Below are positions 8,670 to 16,440 of a stretch of 64,000 nucleotides of DNA, one piece after another. A program made the translations under genes and the position numbers. Positions within the stretch are counted from its first letter, which is position 1. Every line of letters starts with the position of its first letter. Source of the DNA: JAUZOB01 sp963692465 (GTDB taxonomy: Bacteria; Bacteroidota; Bacteroidia; Bacteroidales; Prolixibacteraceae); assembly GCA_963692465.1 (NCBI GenBank), contig OY829943.1:1612001-1676000 (forward strand), in the 5' to 3' direction. The notes beneath the pieces are model-generated. The model was given only the letters and a program-made list of their open reading frames with translations, was not told the origin of the DNA and did not search any database.

Positions 8670-9759
8670 TTATTCATTTCCGTATTCCATCAGATAGGCT
8701 TTTATAAAACCATCTATTTCTCCATCCAAAACAGCCTGAACGTTGCCGGTTTCATATCCTGTCCGCACATCTTTAACCATCTTATAAGGTTGAAGAACGT
8801 AGGATCTTATCTGAGAGCCCCACTCTATCTTCTTTTTCTGACTCTCTATTTTCTGCTGTTCCTCTCTTCTCTTTCGCAACTCCAGCTCATACAACTGAGA
8901 ACGCAAAAGACGCAAGGCATTTTCTTTATTTTGTAGCTGAGAACGAGATTCCGTATTTTCAATCAAAATCCCAGTCGGTGCATGGCGTAACCGGACTCCG
9001 GTTTCAACCTTATTTACATTCTGTCCGCCAGCGCCACTCGACCTGAAAGTATCCCAGGTGATATCGCCCGGATTAATTTCAATCTGTATCGTATCGTCTA
9101 CAAGCGGAGCTACAAAAACGGAAGTAAAAGAAGTCATTCGCTTATTCTGCGCATTAAAAGGAGATAAGCGGACTAACCGATGGACTCCGTTTTCTCCCCT
9201 CAGATATCCATAAGCAAAATCACCATTAAATTCGAGGGTGCAATTTTTGACTCCAACCTCATCGCCTTCGTGAAATTCGACAGTTCTTACAGCATAGCCA
9301 TTGCGTTCTCCCCAACGAATATACATACGCATCAGCATGTCCGCCCAATCGTTACTTTCAGTTCCTCCGGCTCCGGCATTGATTCTCAATATGGCCCCGA
9401 GTTTATCTTCCTCTTTACGAAGCATATTTTTTGACTCAAGCTTCTCTGTTAAGCCAAGAGAAAGTGCATATTGCTCATCGGCTTCCTGTTCTGTTGCATC
9501 ACCCGACTGAAGAAAATCGAATAGTACATTGCAATCCTCAACAGAACGGTCAACTTCTTGAAACCCTTCCGTCCATTGCTTTATTTCACGGATAACCTTC
9601 ATCTGTTTTTCCGCTTCTTTGGAGTCATTCCAAAAGTTCGGATCCTGAGTCTTTAATTCTTCCTCACTGAGTTGTATTAATCGACTATCGATGTCAAAGA
9701 TGCCTCCTCAGCGCGTCCCGGCGCTCAACCAGATCTTTTACCTGATCTCTCAATATCAT
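8670..9759 (-). CDS. prfB: Peptide chain release factor 2 (with programmed +1 frameshift)
   Basis: RF2 releases the peptide at UGA and UAA. Translation from the ATG at 9759 gives 21 codons ending CTT, then an in-frame TGA (9696-9694). Shifting +1 at CTT-TGA-C (to GAC, 9695-9693) continues for 341 residues, 362 in total, the normal RF2 length. The main frame has RLSPF (stop-codon recognition region, family SPF) and SGAGGQNVNK with GGQ at residues 244-246. A Shine-Dalgarno-like AGGAGG sits 3 bases before CTT, as in classical prfB autoregulation. An annotation starting at the internal ATG (9602) would lose 52 N-terminal residues. It is divergent from oxyR. Confidence 0.96.
9693..9708 (-). promoter_or_regulatory. 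prfB programmed +1 frameshift site
   Basis: Minus strand reads AGG-AGG-CAT-CTT-TGA-C: an internal ribosome-pausing AGGAGG, the slippery CTT, then UGA followed by C, the weak stop context used by RF2 mRNAs to sense RF2 level. Confidence 0.95.
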
Positions 9760-9795
9760 ACTTTACGTTTTTATTTTACATTAACTAAAACGCTG

Positions 9796-9803
9796 CAAAA
9801 ATA
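9796..9803 (-). promoter_or_regulatory. -7 element of prfB
   Basis: Minus-strand TATTTTTG, 37 bases upstream of the prfB ATG at 9759. No clear -33 box. Confidence 0.5.
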
Positions 9804-9922
9804 GAAATTGTTCTGGTTCTCTTACTGTAAATCTTATATTTACTCCCGACATATTCCATTACAAACACCACAGGGCATATTTTAATTGAATTTCAATCCT
9901 TTTAAAGAAATAAAAATAGCAC

Positions 9923-9941
9923 TATCTTTACCCTGAAGGAG
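9923..9941 (+). promoter_or_regulatory. oxyR -7-like element (TATCTTTA) and Shine-Dalgarno (AAGGAG)
   Basis: TATCTTTA at 9923-9930 matches TAnnTTTG in 7 of 8 positions. AAGGAG at 9936-9941 lies 6 bases before the ATG at 9948, unusually canonical for this genome. If the -7 element is used, the leader is only about 10 bases and starts near the Shine-Dalgarno. Confidence 0.45.
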
Positions 9942-9947
9942 ATACTT

Positions 9948-10889
9948 ATGATAACACTTACTCAACTCGAATACATCGTTGCGGTCGATCAATTTCGCCA
10001 TTACGGCAAAGCTGCCGAGAAATGCTTTATTACCCAACCCACCATGAGCATGCAAATAAAAAAGCTGGAAGAGGACCTGGGGGTGACCATTTTTGATCGT
10101 GACCGACAACCATTAGTCCCAACAGAAATCGGAAAAGCAATAATAGAACAAGCCCGGAAAACACTTCATAACGCACAGCAGATCAATTCGGTTATTGAAG
10201 ATCACAAACATTACATTGGCGGAACGTTAAGACTCGGAATCATTCCAACTCTTTCCCCCTATTTATTGCCATTATTCATCGGAAACCTTAAAAGAGATTA
10301 TCCGAAATTAAATATCAAAGTAGAAGAGCTCTTTACAGATAGAATTGTTGAGGCTTTACGCAAGGACATCATCGATATCGGAATTTTAGTTACCCCGTTG
10401 CATGAAGAAAAGATCATTGAACGTCCACTTTTTTATGAAGAGATGGAAGTCTACACTCATCCTGACCATCCGTTAAGCAAACACAAAACACTAAAAGTTC
10501 AGGATGTTTCTCTTCCCGACATCTGGTTACTCAGTAACGGACATTGTTTCAGAAATCAGGTAATTAATCTCTGCGGTAAAAACAATGCTCACAAAACAAG
10601 ACTTCCCTTTGAATTTGAGGCGGGATCCATGGAAACTCTTTTAAAAATTGTTGACAATGAAGGGGGGATAACACTCATTCCCGAATTGGTAAAAGGCGAC
10701 ATGACCGACAAAAGAAAAAGCAACGTCAGAGAATTTGAAGGTCCCAAACCCCTTCGGGAAGTAAGCTTAGTGTACTCCGAATTTTACAACCGCAACAAGA
10801 TCATTGACCTTCTCCGGAATGAAATTATAAAAAGCGTTCCTCCTAATCTGTTAAACAAGAATCGGGGTATGATTGTCGAATGGAAATAA
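9948..10889 (+). CDS. oxyR: Hydrogen-peroxide sensor, LysR-family regulator OxyR
   Basis: LysR-type regulator of 313 residues. The N-terminal helix-turn-helix is clear (TLTQLEYIVAVDQFRHYGKAAEKCFITQPTMS). The effector domain contains GHCFRNQVINLC, with Cys200 and Cys209 separated by 8 residues exactly as the redox pair Cys199/Cys208 of E. coli OxyR. This makes OxyR far more likely than another LysR member. In Bacteroidota OxyR activates catalase, Dps and alkyl-hydroperoxide reductase genes; none of these is in the window. It is transcribed divergently from prfB. Confidence 0.92.
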   Translation: MITLTQLEYIVAVDQFRHYGKAAEKCFITQPTMSMQIKKLEEDLGVTIFDRDRQPLVPTEIGKAIIEQARKTLHNAQQINSVIEDHKHYIGGTLRLGIIPTLSPYLLPLFIGNLKRDYPKLNIKVEELFTDRIVEALRKDIIDIGILVTPLHEEKIIERPLFYEEMEVYTHPDHPLSKHKTLKVQDVSLPDIWLLSNGHCFRNQVINLCGKNNAHKTRLPFEFEAGSMETLLKIVDNEGGITLIPELVKGDMTDKRKSNVREFEGPKPLREVSLVYSEFYNRNKIIDLLRNEIIKSVPPNLLNKNRGMIVEWK

Positions 10890-11011
10890 TTTATTGGATT
10901 TTTCAAGAAACATTTTGCCCTTTAAAAAAAACGCCCTTTCTTTGCGTCGCTTTTTTCGGAAAGGAATCGTCTGAGTGAAGGCAATACAAAAACGAAAAGA
11001 TTCAGCCATTA

Positions 11012-11043
11012 TTTTGGAGGTTTAGATAAATTATCTATCTTTG
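11012..11043 (+). promoter_or_regulatory. Promoter of tRNA-Glu and rpsT (TTTTG-N19-TATCTTTG)
   Basis: One of the best promoters in the window: TTTTG at 11012-11016, 19-base spacer, TATCTTTG at 11036-11043. The tRNA begins 23 bases further on. No separate promoter or terminator is seen between the tRNA and rpsT. Confidence 0.75.
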
Positions 11044-11066
11044 CCGCACGAAAAATTAAACAGGAT

Positions 11067-11138
11067 GGCCCGTTCGTCTAAGGGTTAGGACGCAAGATTT
11101 TCATTCTTGTAATAGGAGTTCGAATCTCCTACGGGCTA
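11067..11138 (+). tRNA. tRNA-Glu (anticodon UUC)
   Basis: 72 bases forming a full cloverleaf: acceptor GGCCCGT/ACGGGCT (first pair G-U), anticodon arm with loop TTTTCAT (anticodon TTC), T-arm GGAGTTCGAATCTCC and discriminator A. CCA is not encoded. rpsT follows after 21 bases. Confidence 0.95.
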
Positions 11139-11159
11139 CGTTACTTAAGATATATAGAT

Positions 11160-11411
11160 ATGGCAAACCATAAGTCAACTTTAAAAAGAATCAAACAAGC
11201 CGAAGGCAAGACTATTCACAACAAGTATTATGCAAAAACAATGCGTAATGCAGTTAAGAGTCTTCGCGACACAGATGATAAAGCAGCTGCTGCAGAATTA
11301 TTACCTAAAGTAACGTCTTTGATAGACAAACTTACAAAAAGTAATATTATTCATAAAAACAAAGCTGCAAACTTGAAATCGAGCTTGTCGTTGCACGTTA
11401 ACAAATTGTAA
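11160..11411 (+). CDS. rpsT: 30S ribosomal protein S20
   Basis: S20 binds 16S rRNA in the small subunit. The 83-residue basic protein begins MANHKSTLKRIKQAE, has NKYYAKTMRNAVKSLR, and ends KNKAANLKSSLSLHVNKL, matching the helical S20 family and its usual length. It is probably co-transcribed with the tRNA-Glu 21 bases upstream, since the only promoter lies before the tRNA. A short terminator follows. Confidence 0.96.
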   Translation: MANHKSTLKRIKQAEGKTIHNKYYAKTMRNAVKSLRDTDDKAAAAELLPKVTSLIDKLTKSNIIHKNKAANLKSSLSLHVNKL

Positions 11412-11437
11412 GAGCTAATTGATTTTATTAAATACAG

Positions 11438-11468
11438 ACCTTCTCTTTTCAGAGAAGGTTGTTTTGTT
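11438..11468 (+). terminator. rpsT terminator
   Basis: A 9-bp stem ACCTTCTCT/AGAGAAGGT with a 4-base loop (11438-11459), followed by TGTTTTGTT. Confidence 0.75.
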
Positions 11469-11514
11469 GTATATATATCTCCCGTTAATCTAATTATTAT
11501 TCTCTCTTCTTAAA

Positions 11515-11546
11515 TTTGCTTTCACCAAAAACCCTTCTTAGATTTG
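11515..11546 (+). promoter_or_regulatory. Promoter of radC (TTTG-N20-TAGATTTG)
   Basis: TTTG at 11515-11518, 20-base spacer, TAGATTTG at 11539-11546. The radC ATG is 20 bases after the -7 element. Confidence 0.7.
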
Positions 11547-11565
11547 GTATTGTTAACAAGAAATC

Positions 11566-12261
11566 ATGCTTCAATATCAGAAACTCAAAATCAAAGAATG
11601 GGCCCTTGAAGACCGACCACGCGAAAAACTAATATCCAAAGGGACTTCTTCCCTTTCCAATGCAGAATTACTTGCCATCATCATTGGTTCAGGCAATGCA
11701 GATGAATCAGCAGTAGCACTGTCCAAACGAATAATGGCTGAAGTTCATAACGATTTAGCCGAATTAAGTCGTTTGGATCTCGACTCCCTAAAAAAATTCA
11801 AAGGCATTGGCGACGCAAAAGCGATCAACATCATTGCAGCTATCGAATTAGGTCGCAGAAGGAAGAATTCAAATTCACCCCAAAAAAATAAGATCACTTG
11901 TAGTTCCGATGCTGCAGAGCTTTTCCTTTCCTCACTCAGCGACCTGCCTTATGAAGAATTCTGGGTCATTTATCTTGACCGAGGAAACAAGGTCATTCGT
12001 AAATTAAAAATCAGTCAAGGAGGAATCAGCGGAACCATTACAGATGTGAGGCTTATCCTCAAGAAAGGGATAGACATGCTCGCCTCTTCCGTCATCCTTG
12101 TACACAATCATCCTTCAGGCAACTGTTCTCCAAGCGATGCAGACAGCCGAATAACCAACAAAATGAAAGAAGCCGGACAACTACTCGATATCCCCGTTCT
12201 GGATCATCTTATCATTGCAAATCAAAATTATTACAGTTTTGCCGACGAGGGTCAGTTATGA
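11566..12261 (+). CDS. radC: RadC/JAB-domain protein
   Basis: RadC-family protein of 231 residues, historically called a DNA-repair protein; its biochemical role is unsettled. The N-terminal part has the family's RPREKLISKG and a helix-hairpin-helix region (LKKFKGIGDAKAINIIAAIELGRR, about residues 78-105). The C-terminal MPN/JAB domain carries the metallopeptidase-type motif HNHPSGNCSPSDAD, with both histidines, the serine and the aspartate present. It has its own good promoter and appears monocistronic. Confidence 0.92.
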   Translation: MLQYQKLKIKEWALEDRPREKLISKGTSSLSNAELLAIIIGSGNADESAVALSKRIMAEVHNDLAELSRLDLDSLKKFKGIGDAKAINIIAAIELGRRRKNSNSPQKNKITCSSDAAELFLSSLSDLPYEEFWVIYLDRGNKVIRKLKISQGGISGTITDVRLILKKGIDMLASSVILVHNHPSGNCSPSDADSRITNKMKEAGQLLDIPVLDHLIIANQNYYSFADEGQL

Positions 12262-12561
12262 TCTTGTTTCTATTTAATTTTTCAAAATACTTGGTCTTTG
12301 TTAATTCTAAACTTACTTTTGCGAGGATGCTTTGAAATAAGAAATGATAATTTTTTGTAATAAGACCACTCCTATTTTACACGAAGATGTCTTCAGGTTT
12401 TCTTTTAAAACACTGACGCATCAATCATTCCTTCTCCTTCTTTGCTGTCTAAAATTTTTTCACTCCGGGAATTCTTCCCATCCTGTCATCAACCTCAGTT
12501 TTGCATTATTTCCACCCATTCAAAAGACAATAATTGTTTAACCTCATTATACTAACCTCGA
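12262..12561. other. Intergenic region and long leader of upp
   Basis: 300 bases without a convincing gene. A promoter at 12291-12321 points at upp, leaving a transcribed leader of about 230 bases. A 65-codon frame at 12344-12541 (Cys/Phe/Leu-rich, no family resemblance) is more likely chance than coding. I see no strong hairpin with a U-tract. Confidence 0.5.
12291..12321 (+). promoter_or_regulatory. Promoter upstream of upp (TTG-N20-TACTTTTG)
   Basis: TTG at 12291-12293, 20-base spacer, TACTTTTG at 12314-12321. It is the only consensus promoter found between radC and upp. Confidence 0.6.
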
Positions 12562-13242
12562 ATGAAAGTTATTAATTTAGGAAAGAATAACTCGCTCTTC
12601 AGTGAATATATCTCTGAAATAAGGGATGAACAAATCCAAACCGATCCTCTCCGATTTAGAAGAAACCTGCAACGGATCGGAGAAATAATGGCCTACGAAA
12701 TCAGTAAGGAACTAGAGTACAAAATAAAAGATGTCAAGACCCCTCTGGGGATTGCCAAAGTCTCCATCTTAAAGGAACAACCAGTTCTTGCCACTATTCT
12801 AAGAGCAGGGCTCCCATTGCATCAGGGATTACTCAACTACTTTGACCGAAGCGAAAACGCATTCATCTCTGCTTACCGAAGATACATCTCGAAGCATGAG
12901 TTCTCTATCGAATTCGAGTATATAGCAAGTCCGAACCTTGATGGGAAATATCTCATTCTTGCTGACCCGATGCTCGCCACCGGTTCTTCCATGGAAATTG
13001 GATACAAAGCTCTTCTTGAGAAAGGGACTCCCAAACATATTCATCTTGCTGCAATCATTGCCAGTACGGAAGGAATTGCTTACATACAAGAACACATTAA
13101 AGCCGACAATGTCACTCTTTGGGTTGGTGCAGTTGATGAAGAGCTGACGGATAAATCTTATATTATTCCGGGCTTGGGCGATGCAGGTGATTTGGCTTTT
13201 GGAGAGAAAATGGATTCAAAAGAAAAAGTAGCCCATCTTTAA
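12562..13242 (+). CDS. upp: Uracil phosphoribosyltransferase
   Basis: Pyrimidine salvage enzyme: uracil + PRPP gives UMP; cytoplasmic. The 226-residue protein has the PRPP-binding loop LILADPMLATGSSM (about residues 133-146), ILRAGLPLHQGL upstream of it, and the uracil-binding C-terminal segment IIPGLGDAGDLAFG, diagnostic for UPRT rather than other phosphoribosyltransferases. The length is slightly longer than the roughly 208 residues of E. coli Upp. A leader of about 230 bases precedes it. Confidence 0.93.
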   Translation: MKVINLGKNNSLFSEYISEIRDEQIQTDPLRFRRNLQRIGEIMAYEISKELEYKIKDVKTPLGIAKVSILKEQPVLATILRAGLPLHQGLLNYFDRSENAFISAYRRYISKHEFSIEFEYIASPNLDGKYLILADPMLATGSSMEIGYKALLEKGTPKHIHLAAIIASTEGIAYIQEHIKADNVTLWVGAVDEELTDKSYIIPGLGDAGDLAFGEKMDSKEKVAHL

Positions 13243-13342
13243 AAGCAAATATCAAGATCAACAACGCTTGTTTATAAGAGAACTTCGACAAAAAACAAAC
13301 ATGAAGGATAAGCTATAAAAAGAGATTTTTTGTTTGTGCTAA

Positions 13343-13372
13343 TTGGTTAATTGGCAGAATCATTTACTTTTG
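13343..13372 (+). promoter_or_regulatory. Promoter of asd (TTG-N19-TACTTTTG)
   Basis: TTG at 13343-13345, 19-base spacer, TACTTTTG at 13365-13372, 70 bases before the asd ATG. Confidence 0.65.
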
Positions 13373-13441
13373 CAATAGCAGACTGAGGTCTCAAGGCGAA
13401 TAAATAACCTTTTTTACAGAAATTCAGAAAAAAACAAAATC

Positions 13442-14452
13442 ATGAAAGTCGCAATTGTTGGTGCAAGCGGTGCCGTTGGACAAGAGTTCCTGCGTGTACT
13501 AGACCAGCGGAATTTTCCACTGGATGAGTTAGTTCTATTTGGTTCTTCCCGTAGTGCCGGTAAAGAATATTCTTTCAAAGGGAAATCAATTAAAATAAAG
13601 GAGCTCAAGCACAACGACGACTTCAAAGGAATCGATATTGCATTGACATCTGCCGGTGCCAGTATATCTAAAGAATTTGCTTCTACTATTACCAAGTTCG
13701 GCACCATCATGATTGACAATTCAAGCGCTTTCAGGATGGAAGAGAACATTCCATTGGTTGTCCCTGAAGTAAATGCAGCCGATGCAAAGAATATGCCTCG
13801 TAAGATTATTGCTAATCCCAATTGCACAACCATCCAAATGGTTGTTGCTTTAAATGCGATTGAAACACTTTCGCACATTCGCAGAGTGCATATTGCCACA
13901 TACCAAGCTGCAAGCGGAGCAGGTGCTGCCGCAATGGATGAATTGAAATACCAGTACACACAAATTGCAAACGGAGAAAAACCAACCGTTAAAAAATTCG
14001 CTCATCAATTGGCTTTCAACGTAATTCCTCATGTTGATGTCTTCACTGATAATGATTACACCAAAGAAGAGATGAAGATGTACAATGAAACCCGTAAGAT
14101 CATGCACTCCGACATACAGGTTAGCGCTACAGCCGTGAGGGTTCCCGTACTAAGAGCCCATTCTGAAGCCATCTGGGCAGAGACAGAAAAGAGTCTTACT
14201 ACTAAAGAAGTAAAAGAAGCTTTTAGTCATGCGCCGGGAGTGATTCTTCAGGATGATTCTCAGAAACAAATTTACCCAATGCCTCTTTTCTGTAGCGGGA
14301 AAGATGCAGTCTATGTAGGCCGCATACGCAAAGATCTGGCGAATCCGAATGGTCTTGCATTCTGGGCTGTCAGTGATCAGATTCGCAAGGGAGCTGCATT
14401 AAATGCAGTACAAATTGCAGAATACCTGATTCAGGAGGGAATTGTAAAATAA
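13442..14452 (+). CDS. asd: Aspartate-semialdehyde dehydrogenase
   Basis: Reduces aspartyl phosphate to aspartate semialdehyde with NADPH, the step after LysC, feeding lysine, threonine, methionine and cell-wall diaminopimelate. The 336-residue protein starts MKVAIVGASGAVGQEFLRVL (dinucleotide-binding GASGAVG at 7-13). The active-site cysteine lies in NPNCTT (Cys128). HSEAIW near residue 240 is also typical. It has its own promoter and terminator, so it is not in an operon with lysC (10 kb away). Confidence 0.96.
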   Translation: MKVAIVGASGAVGQEFLRVLDQRNFPLDELVLFGSSRSAGKEYSFKGKSIKIKELKHNDDFKGIDIALTSAGASISKEFASTITKFGTIMIDNSSAFRMEENIPLVVPEVNAADAKNMPRKIIANPNCTTIQMVVALNAIETLSHIRRVHIATYQAASGAGAAAMDELKYQYTQIANGEKPTVKKFAHQLAFNVIPHVDVFTDNDYTKEEMKMYNETRKIMHSDIQVSATAVRVPVLRAHSEAIWAETEKSLTTKEVKEAFSHAPGVILQDDSQKQIYPMPLFCSGKDAVYVGRIRKDLANPNGLAFWAVSDQIRKGAALNAVQIAEYLIQEGIVK

Positions 14453-14477
14453 AGATTGAAAAAATAATAACAAGAAT

Positions 14478-14507
14478 AAAAAAGGAACCTTTCAGGTTCC
14501 TTTTTTT
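14478..14507. terminator. Bidirectional terminator between asd and hflX
   Basis: Stem A6-GGAACCT / AGGTTCC-T7 with a 3-base loop. The hflX stop codon (14508-14506) lies in the outer A/T run, so both convergent genes can use it. Confidence 0.85.
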
Positions 14508-15723
14508 ATTCTTCCGACTGATCCTCGTAAAGGAAATCATTATAAGGGAATCGGGTTATATGAATCTTTTTTACCTCTTCATATAGTTTCGATCGAAGTT
14601 CCGGAGTATTCTCTTTCGTCTTCGCCGAAATAAACAATGCAGGAGTATTATTCCTAGCCATCCAACTTTTCTTCCAGTCTTCCAAAGAATAATTAGCTTT
14701 AGTTACAGGAGCGAGATCATCTGCTTCTTTTACCGTATAAGTAAAAGCATCAATTTTATTAAAAACATAAATAATCATTTTATCCGCAGCACCAATCTCC
14801 TCGAGTGTTTTATTTACCACATCAATTTGCTCTTCAAATTCAGGATGAGAGATATCGACAACATGTACAAGGATATCTGCTTCCCGAACCTCATCAAGAG
14901 TCGATTTGAAGGATTCAACCAGATCATGAGGTAATTTGCGAATAAACCCCACCGTATCGGAGAGCAAAAAAGGAATATTATCAACTACTACTTTACGAAC
15001 TGTAGTATCAAGCGTCGCGAACAGTTTATTTTCGGCAAAGACATCCGATTTACTCAACAGATTCATCAAAGTGGATTTCCCCACATTGGTATAGCCAACT
15101 AAGGCAACCCGAACAAGCTTACCTCTACTTTTTCGCTGAGTAGCCTTTTGACGGTCGATCTTTTTAAGTTGCTCTTTAAGTCGGGCAATCTTATCAAGAA
15201 TAATACGCCGGTCGGTTTCTATCTGTGATTCACCCGGTCCACGCATTCCTATTCCACCCTTTTGCCGTTCAAGATGGGTCCACAACCTTGTCAAGCGGGG
15301 AAGCATATACTGATATTGAGCAAGCGCAACCTGTACCCTCGAATGAGCAGTCTGAGCCCGGTTTGCAAATATATCAAGGATCAGATTAGTTCGATCAAGG
15401 ACCTTCACCTCAAGGGCTTTTTCAATATTTCTTAATTGTGTAGGAGTAAGTTCATCATCAAAGATAACGGAGTCAATATCGTTATCATGAATAAAAAGCC
15501 TTATTTCTTCCAATTTACCAGACCCCACGAAAGTTGCGCCATGAGGAACATTTAATTTCTGTAAAAATTTCTTTTGAACAACAGCTCCTGCCGTATCAGC
15601 AAGAAACTCAAGTTCATCAAGATATTCTTCAGCCTTACGTTCATCCTGTCCTTCAGTGACAAGTCCAACCAGGACTGTTTGTTCTTTTGTCTCTTCTGTA
15701 GTAAAAAGATCTTCCTTTGCCAT
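14506..15723 (-). CDS. hflX: Ribosome-associated GTPase HflX
   Basis: GTPase that binds and splits stalled or hibernating 70S ribosomes. With the ATG at 15723 it has 405 residues. The HflX N-terminal domain includes VGSGKLEEI and the diagnostic GGIGMRGPGE (156-165). A coiled linker follows, then the G domain with G1 GYTNVGKS (210-217), G3 DTVGFIRKLPHDLVESF and G4 NKID. An upstream in-frame TTG (15750) was rejected: ATG is the normal choice here and the protein's homology starts after it. A near-consensus TATTTTTA at 15759-15766 could be its -7 element. Confidence 0.93.
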   Translation of the reverse strand: MAKEDLFTTEETKEQTVLVGLVTEGQDERKAEEYLDELEFLADTAGAVVQKKFLQKLNVPHGATFVGSGKLEEIRLFIHDNDIDSVIFDDELTPTQLRNIEKALEVKVLDRTNLILDIFANRAQTAHSRVQVALAQYQYMLPRLTRLWTHLERQKGGIGMRGPGESQIETDRRIILDKIARLKEQLKKIDRQKATQRKSRGKLVRVALVGYTNVGKSTLMNLLSKSDVFAENKLFATLDTTVRKVVVDNIPFLLSDTVGFIRKLPHDLVESFKSTLDEVREADILVHVVDISHPEFEEQIDVVNKTLEEIGAADKMIIYVFNKIDAFTYTVKEADDLAPVTKANYSLEDWKKSWMARNNTPALFISAKTKENTPELRSKLYEEVKKIHITRFPYNDFLYEDQSEE

Positions 15724-15876
15724 AAATAATTTAATCGCGTTACATTTCAATCAGAGTGTAAAAATACAAAACAATTTGCAGGAATCAGCGCTCTAAATTA
15801 AACGCTTATAGAAAGTTCCATTATTCAAAACAAGGATTGAGCAAACAGCCCAATCACAGACAGTTTCTTTAAAATG

Positions 15877-15908
15877 TTTTGGAGAATTCAAAAAAGTAAA
15901 TACATTTG
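15877..15908 (+). promoter_or_regulatory. Promoter of tRNA-Ala (TTTTG-N19-TACATTTG)
   Basis: TTTTG at 15877-15881, 19-base spacer, TACATTTG at 15901-15908. It has the same geometry as the tRNA-Glu promoter. The tRNA starts 15 bases downstream. Confidence 0.75.
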
Positions 15909-15922
15909 CCTCACTAATCGTT

Positions 15923-15996
15923 GGGGGTGTAGCTCAGTTGGCTAGAGCGTTTGACTGGCAGTCAAGAGGTCAGGGGTTCGATTCCCCTTATCTCCA
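15923..15996 (+). tRNA. tRNA-Ala (anticodon GGC)
   Basis: 74 bases with acceptor GGGGGTG/TATCTCC, including the G3-U70 pair that marks alanine tRNAs. D-arm GCTC/GAGC, anticodon loop CTGGCAG (GGC), T-arm AGGGG-TTCGATT-CCCCT, discriminator A. CCA is not encoded. Confidence 0.93.
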
Positions 15997-16000
15997 CGTA

Positions 16001-16049
16001 AAAATCAAAGGGTTGTAAAGTTAAAACTTTGCAACCCTTTGTGATTTTT
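16001..16049 (+). terminator. tRNA-Ala terminator
   Basis: A stem of about 16 bp (16006-16021 with 16026-16041, one G-U pair) with outer AAAATC/GATTTTT extension, ending in TTTTT, directly after the tRNA. Confidence 0.8.
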
Positions 16050-16116
16050 GGGTTCCCCCTACCACACAGGGAAAAGATCCTGCCATGCTGATTATCCGAC
16101 AAACAGGCATAAAAAA

Positions 16117-16142
16117 TGGGAGCACAAATAAATGCGCTCCCA
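16117..16142 (-). terminator. Terminator of the tandem tRNA-Asn unit
   Basis: TGGGAGC/GCTCCCA stem; on the minus strand it is followed by ATTTTTTA. It lies 20 bases beyond the end of the second tRNA-Asn. Confidence 0.75.
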
Positions 16143-16161
16143 CTTTTATTAAAAATATCTG

Positions 16162-16235
16162 CTCCCCAGGTAGGACTTGAACCTACGACCTATGGATTAA
16201 CAGTCCACCGCTCTAACCAACTGAGCCACTGAGGA
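16162..16235 (-). tRNA. tRNA-Asn (anticodon GUU), copy 2
   Basis: 74 bases on the minus strand: acceptor TCCTCAG/CTGGGGA, D-arm GCTC/GAGC, anticodon loop CTGTTAA (GTT), T-arm with GGTTCAAGTCC, discriminator G. Identical to the copy at 16260-16333; 24-base spacer. Confidence 0.95.
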
Positions 16236-16259
16236 ATTTAATCACTCATCAACTTTTTG

Positions 16260-16333
16260 CTCCCCAGGTAGGACTTGAACCTACGACCTATGGATTAACA
16301 GTCCACCGCTCTAACCAACTGAGCCACTGAGGA
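16260..16333 (-). tRNA. tRNA-Asn (anticodon GUU), copy 1
   Basis: Identical in sequence to the neighbouring tRNA-Asn and first in the transcript. A TATTTTTG element on the minus strand at 16377-16384 is its likely promoter; the terminator is after copy 2. Confidence 0.95.
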
Positions 16334-16376
16334 ATTTAGTACTTACAGAAATGTTATATTTTTTCTGAAAGCGTTG

Positions 16377-16384
16377 CAAAAATA
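16377..16384 (-). promoter_or_regulatory. -7 element of the tRNA-Asn unit
   Basis: Minus-strand TATTTTTG, exact consensus, 43 bases upstream of tRNA-Asn copy 1. No clear TTTG 19-21 bases upstream. Confidence 0.5.
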
Positions 16385-16407
16385 ACAGCTTTTCACGAAT
16401 TAAAAAA

Positions 16408-16415
16408 TACATTTG
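16408..16415 (+). promoter_or_regulatory. -7 element of the PfkB kinase gene
   Basis: TACATTTG, exact consensus, 25 bases before the ATG at 16441. It is divergent from the tRNA-Asn promoter 23 bases away. Confidence 0.5.
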
Positions 16416-16440
16416 CAAAAAAGATACAAAAAAAACGAAC

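Larger units (their letters stand above)
16160..16338 (-). repeat. Perfect 81-base tandem repeat carrying the tRNA-Asn pair
   Basis: Bases 16160-16240 recur exactly at 16258-16338 (offset 98). The identity covers the whole tRNA plus 2 bases on one side and 5 on the other, then stops. Confidence 0.9.

Noticed and set aside
8670..9602. RF2 start at the internal ATG (9602)
   Set aside because: The upstream 21-codon frame plus CTT-TGA-C frameshift signal gives the full RF2 N-terminus, so the gene begins at 9759.
12344..12541. 65-codon plus-strand frame between radC and upp
   Set aside because: Phe/Leu/Cys/Ser-rich without a family or signal pattern; lies wholly in the upp leader. More likely non-coding.
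13414..13959. 181-codon minus-strand frame opposite asd
   Set aside because: Ala/Ser/Thr-rich shadow of asd, which has full catalytic motifs.
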